NCBI GenBank assembly: GCA_903837255.1
Contig: CAILTZ010000437.1
Span: forward strand, 1-11,245
From: an uncultured Pirellula sp.
Lineage (GTDB): Bacteria > Planctomycetota > Planctomycetia > Pirellulales > Pirellulaceae
DNA: 11,245 nucleotides
Reading direction: 5' to 3'
Shown here: piece after piece, positions 1-5,498 of the stretch
How the letters are laid out: each line of letters starts with the position of its first letter
How positions within the stretch are numbered: position 1 is the first letter of the stretch
Notes under the pieces: model-generated
Seen by the model: only the letters and a program-made list of their open reading frames with translations
What the model was told of the DNA's origin: nothing
Databases searched by the model: none
Made by a program: the position numbers and the translations under genes

Positions 1-2389
1 AGGCATACACAAGCAGTGCAAAGCTCGCCGCATGCGACTCGGGGAAGCCATACTCGCCGAAGCCTCGGATTTGATGAAAGACTGTTTCGGCAAACTCTTC
101 TTTGAGTCCGTTGGTTCGCATTCCTTCGACGAGTTTTATTTTGAACTGATCGATCACACCTGGGCGTCGCCAAGCGGCCATCGCGCGGCGGAGCTGGTCG
201 GCTTCGCCGGGTGTAAATCCGGCGGCGACGACTGCCAGCCGCATGGCTTGTTCCTGGAAGATCGGCACGCCCATGGTTTTGCGGAGGACTTGGGCGATCG
301 CTTCGGTCGGATACGGGGGTTGTTTGCCACTGCTGCGGGCGGCAAGGTACGGATGGACCATGTTGCCTTGGATCGGACCAGGTCGGACGATTGCCACCTC
401 GATCACCAGATCATAAAAGCAGCGCGGTCGGAGCCTTGGGAGCATGCTCATTTGAGCACGGCTTTCGATCTGAAAGACTCCAACGGTATCGGCTTGGCAG
501 ATCATGTCGTAGACGCTCGGATCCTCTGGAGGGATGGTCGCGAGGGTCAAGGGCCTTTCATGAAGCTCTGCTAGCAGGTCCAGGCTGCGGTGGATCGCCG
601 AGAGCATGCCCAGGGCCAAGCAATCGACTTTGAGGATCCCGAGTTCATCCAGATCGTCTTTGTCCCATTGGATGATCGTCCGCCCGGTCATCGAAGCGTT
701 TTCGATTGGGCACAGTTCGCACAGGTTGCCTTGCGTCATGACCATGCCACCGGTGTGTTGGGACAAGTGCCGAGGGAAGCCCAGAATCGATTCGACTAGG
801 TACAAGAAGCGTTTGCCTAGATCCGAGGCCGGATCGATGCCGACCTGCTCGCAGCGCGTCGCAAGGTTCTCGATCCCGCTGCGTCCATCGATGATTTTTG
901 AAAGGCTATCGATTCGATCGTTGGTAAAGCCTAGGGCTTTGGCGCATTCTCGGGTGGCCGAGCGGATCCGATAGGTGGTCACCGCAGCGGTCATTCCAGC
1001 GCGGTGTCTGCCGTATTTTTCGTAGATGTATTGGATGACTTCTTCGCGGCGTTGGTGTTCAAAATCGATGTCGATATCTGGGGCTTCGTTGCGTTCGCGG
1101 CTGATGAAGCGTTCGAAGAGCAGGTCGTAGCGACTCGGGTCGACGCTGGTGACCCCCAAGCAGTAGCAGACAGCGGAGTTGGCAGCCGACCCGCGACCTT
1201 GGCATAGGATATCCCGCGATCGGGCGAATCGAACCAGGTCCCAAACGGTCAGAAAATACGGTTCGTAGCGAAGGTCTTCGATGAGTTTAATCTCATGGCG
1301 GAGCATCTCCACGACCCGCATCGGGACCCCTTTGGGATACCGCGCCTGGGCACCTTCCCAAGTGAGTTTCTTCAAGTAATCGATCGGTCGCATCCCTTCG
1401 GGGGCCCCTTCGGTGGGGTATTCGTAGCGAAGGCAATCGAGTTGAAAGTCGATGCGATTAGCGATTTCGACGGTGTTGGATATCGCCTCGGGGGTTTGTC
1501 GATAAAGCAGCGCGATCTGCTCGACGGTCCGCAAGGCTCGCTGGGCGTTGATAGGACGAAAGCGCGCGACTTGGTCGATCGTCGTCCCGGTCGCGATGGC
1601 TTGGAGGCAGTCGTGGAGGATCATGCGCTGCGGGTGGTGGTAGAGCGAACCGCCGGCGGCTACCAATGGAACGCGGCTTTGTCGGCTGAGCTCACCGAGC
1701 CTTTGGAGTTTCCCAGCGTCGTTGGCTTCCAGGTGTAGGTGGCTGATAAGGTAGGATCGATCCTGAAACAATTCGCCAAATTGAAACAGCCATGCAAGCC
1801 AGTTCGAGGAGTCGTAAGGATCAAAGTCATGGCCCACTGGGCACCAAGCCCGCGGGGGGATGGCGGGTACCTCCAAGGGCCCGTGATCAGGCCCGTGATC
1901 AGGCCCGTGATCAGGGTTGGGGTCAGAGTTGGTGTCAGAGTTGGTGTCAGAGTTGTCGGAGGTTTCGGGCTGGCCCCAATCCATCACGCGGCAGGAGCGT
2001 GCGTTTGGGAGGTTGGGGAGCAGTCCTGCGATCAGGTATTTAGAATGTGCGGCGATGTCGTGCCAGGAGAGTTCCGAGAAGCCTTTGGGGGCGCGCAGCC
2101 GTGCGATGCTCAGGAGCCTGCACAGATCGCCGTAGCCTTGGCGATTCATCGGCCAGACGACCAGCGGGGGGCCATCGACAGGGTTCAGTTCGCAGCCGAC
2201 GATGAATCTCAAGCCTTGGTCCTTGGCGGCGGTATGGGCCCGGACGATGCCTGCCAGGGTGTCCCGGTCGCTGATCGCAAGCCCTGCGTAGCCAAGGAGT
2301 TTGGCTTGTTGGACAAGTTCGTGGGCGTGCGAGGCCCCTTCGAGGAAGGAGAAGTTGGATTTGCAGTGGAGTTCGACGTAGGAGTCCAT
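1..2389 (-). CDS. dnaE2: Error-prone DNA polymerase DnaE2/ImuC (C-terminus outside window)
   Basis: C-family DNA polymerase, the mutagenic translesion paralogue of the replicase alpha subunit. In other bacteria it works with ImuA/ImuB in damage tolerance. An open frame of 796 codons runs from ATG at 2389 to the left edge. The N-terminal PHP-type domain starts at residue 5 ([16 protein letters not shown]) and spans roughly the first 270 residues. The palm carries the metal-binding Asp pair in PDIDIDF (D438, D440) and the third Asp in GILKVDC (D589), so the catalytic triad is intact. HTGGMV (545-550) and [14 protein letters not shown] (777-790) are typical of the family. DnaE2 is usually about 1,050 residues, so the fingers end and OB region lie off-window. 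The PHP domain style and the 545-600 segment favour DnaE2 over DnaE1. No Shine-Dalgarno precedes the ATG. A 12-bp repeat tract interrupts residues 146-171. No imuB lies upstream. Confidence 0.93.
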   Translation of the reverse strand, partial: MDSYVELHCKSNFSFLEGASHAHELVQQAKLLGYAGLAISDRDTLAGIVRAHTAAKDQGLRFIVGCELNPVDGPPLVVWPMNRQGYGDLCRLLSIARLRAPKGFSELSWHDIAAHSKYLIAGLLPNLPNARSCRVMDWGQPETSDNSDTNSDTNSDPNPDHGPDHGPDHGPLEVPAIPPRAWCPVGHDFDPYDSSNWLAWLFQFGELFQDRSYLISHLHLEANDAGKLQRLGELSRQSRVPLVAAGGSLYHHPQRMILHDCLQAIATGTTIDQVARFRPINAQRALRTVEQIALLYRQTPEAISNTVEIANRIDFQLDCLRYEYPTEGAPEGMRPIDYLKKLTWEGAQARYPKGVPMRVVEMLRHEIKLIEDLRYEPYFLTVWDLVRFARSRDILCQGRGSAANSAVCYCLGVTSVDPSRYDLLFERFISRERNEAPDIDIDFEHQRREEVIQYIYEKYGRHRAGMTAAVTTYRIRSATRECAKALGFTNDRIDSLSKIIDGRSGIENLATRCEQVGIDPASDLGKRFLYLVESILGFPRHLSQHTGGMVMTQGNLCELCPIENASMTGRTIIQWDKDDLDELGILKVDCLALGMLSAIHRSLDLLAELHERPLTLATIPPEDPSVYDMICQADTVGVFQIESRAQMSMLPRLRPRCFYDLVIEVAIVRPGPIQGNMVHPYLAARSSGKQPPYPTEAIAQVLRKTMGVPIFQEQAMRLAVVAAGFTPGEADQLRRAMAAWRRPGVIDQFKIKLVEGMRTNGLKEEFAETVFHQIRGFGEYGFPESHAASFALLVYA
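1878..1951. repeat. Two adjacent 12-bp tandem repeat tracts inside dnaE2
   Basis: On the plus strand, GGCCCGTGATCA occurs three times exactly (1878-1889, 1890-1901, 1902-1913). A second 12-bp unit follows: GTTGGGGTCAGA (1916-1927) and two copies of GTTGGTGTCAGA (1928-1939, 1940-1951). Both units are four codons long, so the frame of dnaE2 is kept. On the minus strand they encode [12 protein letters not shown] followed by DHGP three times (residues 146-171), an acidic, probably disordered loop within the PHP domain. Copies are identical or nearly so, which suggests recent slippage. Confidence 0.9.
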
Positions 2390-2464
2390 AGGAGTTCAAT
2401 CTAACGAACTTGGGAAATTTGGAGAACCAAGCCAGCGTTTTCACGGGGTATTCACAGATTCCAG

Positions 2465-2494
2465 TTGTTTTTTGGACCGGCTGGGGATTACAAT
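2465..2494 (+). promoter_or_regulatory. Candidate promoter for the uppP leader RNA
   Basis: TTGTTT (2465-2470) and TACAAT (2489-2494) are separated by 18 bases, close to sigma-70 spacing. The same TACAAT hexamer, followed by a similar NTTGG, occurs in the candidate promoter at 6970. Transcription would start near 2501 and enter the hairpin-rich leader. This is prediction from pattern only. Confidence 0.45.
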
Positions 2495-2606
2495 CTTGGC
2501 AAGTGCTACGAAACGCATCGTAGCTATTGCGTATCCGTGCGGAAGGCTTCCGATTCTAGGCAACCTGGAATCCTTTTGCCTGGCTCGTTTCGAAAGGAGG
2601 TGATTA

Positions 2607-2648
2607 GTGAAATCTTGTTCTACTAGCCAAAGGGGTGGGGCGTCCTAA
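2607..2648 (+). CDS. Possible 13-codon leader peptide
   Basis: A GTG start encodes the peptide VKSCSTSQRGGAS (initiator Met), ending in TAA. It is preceded by AAAGGAGGTGA (2593-2603), which matches the complement of the 16S rRNA 3' tail over 11 bases, with the GGAGG core 6 nt from the GTG. This is the strongest ribosome binding site in the window, and ordinary genes here have weak ones. The start region GTGAAAT (2607-2613) can pair with ATTTCAC (2712-2718) downstream, so translation could compete with the 3' hairpin. Such a short peptide cannot be proven by sequence alone. The site could instead be a ribosome-binding decoy in a small RNA. Confidence 0.35.
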   Translation: MKSCSTSQRGGAS

Positions 2649-2747
2649 GCATGCCGGCGGGCTGCTTAAGACATGCAGCTCCAACCCCAGCTTGTGGATG
2701 AAGTGAATCTCATTTCACCAAAACAAGCTAAACTTGATGGTAATAGG

Positions 2748-2784
2748 CCCGGATCCATGCAATTAGCATGGATCCGGGTTTTTT
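2748..2784 (+). terminator. Strong intrinsic terminator
   Basis: A perfect 13-bp stem (CCCGGATCCATGC, 2748-2760, with its complement at 2766-2778) and a 5-nt loop AATTA are followed at once by six T (2779-2784). It lies 77 nt before the uppP ATG on the same strand. It therefore ends the leader transcript or attenuates uppP. Confidence 0.88.
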
Positions 2785-2861
2785 CATTTCTGCTTCTTAC
2801 CGATATCCTCTAGCGCCCCCGAAGAACTCCCTGAATCGCCCAGAAAAGGTATTTGTCGCAC

Positions 2862-3743
2862 ATGTCGGATTATTTGGTGGCCCTTTTGGTCGGCGTCGTC
2901 GAAGGCTTGACGGAATTTCTGCCCGTCAGCTCAACAGCGCATATCATTTTGACCCAGGCTCTCTTGGGGATGCGTTTGGACAACCCGTTTTGGAAGATGT
3001 TCACGGTGGTCATCCAGCTCGGGGCGATCCTTTCGGTGGTTGTGTATTTCAGGGCAAGGCTATTGGCGTTTGTCCAATCGTTCCTCGCTAGTTTTTCTAG
3101 GTCTAGGTCGCCCCAGAGCGAGTCCCAGAGCGGATCGGATCCAGCGGTGAGCAAGCCGTGGTGGCAGCATCCGTTGGCCTTGGTGCTGATCAGTTTTGTC
3201 GTTACCGCGATTCCATGTTACTTGATGGATGAGTTGATTGGGGAGAATCTCGAAAGGCCTTGGGTGATCGGCGCGTCGATGCTCTTAGGTGGCATCGCGA
3301 TGCTCTGGATCGACAGGGTTTATTCTCCGATTGCCAAGACGCATTCGGTCGAGAGGATGACGATGGGCCAAGCGATTTTCATCGGTGCGGCACAGATCTT
3401 GGCAGCGACGTTTCCTGGAACGAGTCGATCGATGGCCACGATTGCCGCTGGACAGATCATGGGTCTCTCGAGGCCGGCAGCTTTGGAGTTTAGTTTTTTC
3501 CTCTCGATCCCGGTGATGCTTGCCGCGAGCGGCTTTAAGCTTCTGCAGTTCATCCTCAAGAGCCCCATCGAGATCGGGACTTCTGAGTGGCTCACTCTCG
3601 GGATCGGTTTTATAACCAGTTTCGTGGTCGCCTTGGCAGTGATCGCTTGGTTTATGAATTGGGTCAAGTCCCAGGGGTTTGCACCCTTTGCGATCTATCG
3701 CATGGTCGTTGGAGTGGCGGTCATCCTGTGGCTTGGAAGTTAG
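2862..3743 (+). CDS. uppP: Undecaprenyl-diphosphatase UppP (BacA family)
   Basis: Integral membrane phosphatase that converts undecaprenyl diphosphate to undecaprenyl phosphate, recycling the lipid carrier for envelope glycans. Overproduction of this family gives bacitracin resistance. The first active-site motif, EGLTEFLPVSSTAH, is at residues 14-27. The second, FPGTSRSMATI, is at about 184-194. Most family members have Gly where this protein has Met in SRSM. Several hydrophobic helices follow throughout. At 293 residues it is slightly longer than the usual 265-280, because of a Ser/Arg-rich hydrophilic insert at about 78-97. I chose ATG at 2862. An in-frame TTG at 2853 would add three residues but sits only 3 nt after AAAAGG, whereas the ATG is 12 nt away; neither spacing is ideal. 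The gene follows a terminator-ended leader, so attenuation is possible. Confidence 0.93.
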   Translation: MSDYLVALLVGVVEGLTEFLPVSSTAHIILTQALLGMRLDNPFWKMFTVVIQLGAILSVVVYFRARLLAFVQSFLASFSRSRSPQSESQSGSDPAVSKPWWQHPLALVLISFVVTAIPCYLMDELIGENLERPWVIGASMLLGGIAMLWIDRVYSPIAKTHSVERMTMGQAIFIGAAQILAATFPGTSRSMATIAAGQIMGLSRPAALEFSFFLSIPVMLAASGFKLLQFILKSPIEIGTSEWLTLGIGFITSFVVALAVIAWFMNWVKSQGFAPFAIYRMVVGVAVILWLGS

Positions 3744-3764
3744 AAACAAAAAAGAACCGCCAAT

Positions 3765-3817
3765 CGACGCTGATGCGACGCTAATGGTGTAGGTTCATTA
3801 GCGCCGCATCAGCGTCG
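3765..3817. repeat. Large palindrome made of CATYAGCG octamers
   Basis: Two 22-nt arms (3765-3786 and 3796-3817) are inverted copies matching at 21 of 22 positions, around a 9-nt loop. Each arm holds two octamers: CGCTGATG (3768-3775) and CGCTAATG (3779-3786) on the left, and CATTAGCG (3796-3803) and CATCAGCG (3807-3814) on the right, spaced by 3 nt. It lies between the convergent uppP and histone-like genes and could act as a two-way terminator. The same octamers build the element at 8171-8242. Confidence 0.85.
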
Positions 3818-3925
3818 GTTAGCGGTCAGGTTAGCTAGCGGTCAGGTTAGCTAGCGGCCAGGTTAGCTAGCGGCCAGGTTAGCTAGCGGCCAGGTTAGTT
3901 AGCGGCCAGGTTAGTTAGCGGCCAG
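3818..3925. repeat. 16-bp tandem array, six full copies plus a partial
   Basis: The unit GTTAGCTAGCGGCCAG repeats at 3830, 3846, 3862, 3878, 3894 and 3910. A shortened copy (GTTAGCGGTCAG, 3818-3829) precedes it, and a decayed one runs into the stop codon of the histone-like gene. The 3830 copy has GGTCAG. Copies at 3846, 3862 and 3878 are identical. Copies at 3894 and 3910 share GTTAGTTAGC. The gradient of variants points to duplication by slippage. There are no unique spacers, so it is not a CRISPR array. Confidence 0.92.
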
Positions 3926-3930
3926 GCTCT

Positions 3931-4779
3931 TTAGCGGCCTTTGGAATCCCGCTTGGCCTGAGTCCGTTTGCCTTTGCCCGAGACGTGACCGGCGATGTTG
4001 CTGGTGCGATTCGAGAGTTTCACGCGGTTTGCCTTGGCCCTGCCGGCGAGCTGAGCTTTGGCCTCGGTGGTTGGAACGACGATACCGGGCTTGGCGGTCG
4101 TCTTGACGACTTTCTTGGCTGGCTCGGCGAGCGTTGGAGAGGCACTTGCGACTGCGGCTCGTTTGGCGGTCCGTTTGGCGGCGGTTTGAACGAGAGTCTT
4201 CTTGACGGCTGCGGTCTTTGAAGTGGGCTTGGCGGCGGCAGACTTGGTAGCAACTGGCTTGCGAGCGGCCGGCTTGCTAGCGGCCGGCTTGGTAGCGGCT
4301 GGGGCAGCCACGGTCTTGGCTGGCGCAGCTTTCGCTGCTGGTGGTTTAGGAGTCGAGGCCTTGGCGGCTTTGTTGAGGGTTTTTTTGACACCTAGAAGCT
4401 CGGTCCGGGCTGATTGGCGAGAAACCCTTGCGGTCGCTGTGCGCTGCTTGGTTGTGGGCTTCTTCGGGGCGGCTTCGACGGTGGTGATGGTCGAGGCAGT
4501 CGCAAGGCGAGCTTCGTAGGCCACCACGGCATCATGGATAGCCTGTTGCTTGGCGTACGACCTGGAATCGAGGTTTGGCTCGCCGGTCTTTTTGCTTTGG
4601 CTACGGGATTGTCCCCGAGCGAGCTTTTGCCATTTGTCGGAGAGTTTTCTCGCGTTGGCAGCGTTCTTTTTGAGTTCGGCGGTAGAGAGTTTTTCGATCG
4701 CCGGCGATCGGCTCGAGGAAATCAAACCATACTCAGCTGGGGTGCAAATCGAACGGATTTCATCCAAAGACAAGCTCAT
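3931..4779 (-). CDS. Histone H1-like Ala/Lys/Pro-rich DNA-binding protein
   Basis: Probable nucleoid-associated, basic protein of 282 residues. Residues 1-95 look folded and helical (starting MSLSLDEIRSICTPAEYGLI). They are followed by a long low-complexity tail rich in Ala, Lys, Pro and Thr, with H1-tail-like units such as KPAASKPAARKPVATK (164-179), ending in a strongly basic stretch (RKLS-type and KGKRTQAKRDSKGR). This resembles eukaryotic linker histone tails and bacterial H1-like proteins. Binding to DNA is inferred from charge and repeat character. I chose ATG at 4779 because GGAG lies 8 nt upstream. An in-frame ATG at 4827 would add a hydrophobic 16-residue stretch with no ribosome binding site. 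The gene ends right at the 16-bp tandem array and converges with uppP. The N-terminal region is not a domain I can name. Confidence 0.75.
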   Translation of the reverse strand: MSLSLDEIRSICTPAEYGLISSSRSPAIEKLSTAELKKNAANARKLSDKWQKLARGQSRSQSKKTGEPNLDSRSYAKQQAIHDAVVAYEARLATASTITTVEAAPKKPTTKQRTATARVSRQSARTELLGVKKTLNKAAKASTPKPPAAKAAPAKTVAAPAATKPAASKPAARKPVATKSAAAKPTSKTAAVKKTLVQTAAKRTAKRAAVASASPTLAEPAKKVVKTTAKPGIVVPTTEAKAQLAGRAKANRVKLSNRTSNIAGHVSGKGKRTQAKRDSKGR

Positions 4780-4828
4780 AACAAACGCTCCAAAGAAGTA
4801 TACAACAAGGCATAAAAACCAAAACAAA

Positions 4829-4881
4829 GTTGTCCATCAGGAACAACGGATGCTAGATCTACGAGTCGTCTAGTGTAGATC
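4829..4881. promoter_or_regulatory. Inverted repeats upstream of the histone-like gene
   Basis: GATCTAC (4856-4862) and GTAGATC (4875-4881) form a 7-bp inverted repeat with a 12-nt gap. A second imperfect hairpin (GTTGTCC with GGAACAAC) lies at 4829-4847. They sit 50-100 nt upstream of the histone-like start and could be an operator or 5' UTR structure. I found no convincing promoter hexamers here. The rest of 4882-4976 shows nothing clear. Confidence 0.25.
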
Positions 4882-4976
4882 AAACTTCGCAAGTGGAAAG
4901 AGGACAGAGCCAATCGACAAGATAGTGGTGCGAATGCTAAACTCGTCGGCTAATCGATCAAAGCCAAGAGATCGAA

Positions 4977-5495
4977 TCAGCTCTTTTTGATCGTGGCTAG
5001 GCATGATTCGAGTTCCGTCGCTTGTTTGACCACATCCCCATTTAACTCAAAGCCGTAGTTAATCACTTTCTGATTACCGTCAACAAAACCGGCTGTAAAT
5101 CCGATGATTTCTCCGGTTCGATTCGTGATAAGAGTTTTGATCATACTGACAGGTAGCTCGCTAGAGCCTTTGGAAATCAAAGCCGTAGAGTCTTTGAAAT
5201 TCCAATGAGGTTGTTTTTGAACCCATGAAACCGTCGCGCCGCGTAGAGCCTTGCCGCGATCATCGCTTCTATCTGCAAGGAGTCTGGAATCCTCGACTTT
5301 GGTAATAATCCAGAGTTCCGTAGCCTGTCCCTGTTGGTTTTTCGCAGCCCAGGTTTCGGTGGGCGAGTCCTCTGGCAGACCGAATACCTTGTTCGATTCG
5401 CGCACAAACCTTTCTGGGAGTTCGTATTGAAAACCTCGGAAGGAGGCTGTCTTGGTCCTCCCTGATGGCTTGCCTGTTGCACCACCTGGACCAGA
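4977..5495 (-). CDS. C-terminal continuation of the SHD1 protein, cut off by an amber codon
   Basis: This 172-codon frame is exactly in phase with the upstream SHD1 gene and follows its TAG directly. The first residues after the stop (SGPGGATGKPSG) continue the Gly/Pro-rich linker, and a folded segment begins at about FRGFQYELPERFV. There is no ATG, GTG or TTG in the first 30 codons. The only early start, GTG at 5405, falls inside the apparent domain, and I see no ribosome binding site. It is therefore unlikely to be an independent gene. The domain is about 150 residues of mixed alpha/beta appearance with GFTAGFVDG near the end and finishes in ATIKKS. I do not recognise it. It would be made only by amber readthrough, or if the stop is a sequencing error. 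Otherwise it is a decaying 3' fragment. Confidence 0.6.
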   Translation of the reverse strand, partial: SGPGGATGKPSGRTKTASFRGFQYELPERFVRESNKVFGLPEDSPTETWAAKNQQGQATELWIITKVEDSRLLADRSDDRGKALRGATVSWVQKQPHWNFKDSTALISKGSSELPVSMIKTLITNRTGEIIGFTAGFVDGNQKVINYGFELNGDVVKQATELESCLATIKKS

Positions 5496-5498
5496 CTA
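5496..5498 (-). other. In-frame amber codon splitting the SHD1 gene
   Basis: TAG on the minus strand, in the context CAA GCC AGA TAG TCT GGT CCA. Both flanking frames are identical in phase and compositionally continuous (Gly/Pro-rich on both sides). A single C-to-T change from CAG (Gln) would explain it. Confidence 0.85.

Larger units (their letters stand above)
2501..2784 (+). ncRNA. Structured leader or small RNA ending in a terminator, upstream of uppP
   Basis: This gene-free stretch has dense secondary structure on the plus strand. A perfect 7-bp hairpin lies at 2505-2511/2518-2524. A 9-bp hairpin, GATTCTAGG with CCTGGAATC and a 3-nt loop, lies at 2552-2572 and is followed by CCTTTT. 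A long-range stem pairs AGCTTGT (2689-2695) with ACAAGCT (2723-2729) and encloses a hairpin GTGAA/TTCAC (2703-2707/2714-2718). A strong terminator closes the unit at 2748-2784. Inside sits an AAAGGAGGTGA ribosome binding site and a 13-codon ORF. I compared it by eye with tmRNA, RNase P RNA, SRP RNA, T-box and common riboswitch signatures and saw no match. It may be a regulatory leader of uppP, which begins 77 nt after the terminator, or an independent small RNA. Confidence 0.45.

Noticed and set aside
2040..2444. 134-codon minus-strand ORF overlapping the dnaE2 start
   Set aside because: It is out of frame with dnaE2, rich in Arg/Pro/His as expected of a shadow frame, and the overlapping dnaE2 frame has clear domain motifs.
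2501..2784. T-box, tmRNA, RNase P RNA, SRP RNA or a common riboswitch in the uppP leader
   Set aside because: None of their core sequences is present. AGGGGTGGGGCG only loosely resembles a T-box sequence and lacks the rest of that structure.
3818..3925. Possible CRISPR array
   Set aside because: The 16-bp units are directly contiguous with no unique spacers, and no cas genes are in the window.
4202..4519. Plus-strand ORF with hydrophobic Ala/Leu/Val-rich translation opposite the histone-like gene
   Set aside because: An antisense artefact of Lys/Ala codons; no ribosome binding site or family resemblance.
4797..4802. TATACT (minus) as the -10 of the histone-like gene
   Set aside because: Transcription would start inside the GGAG ribosome binding site, leaving no usable leader.
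4977..5405. Independent gene starting at GTG 5405
   Set aside because: The apparent domain begins upstream of this GTG, no ribosome binding site is seen, and the frame is continuous with the SHD1 gene apart from one stop codon.
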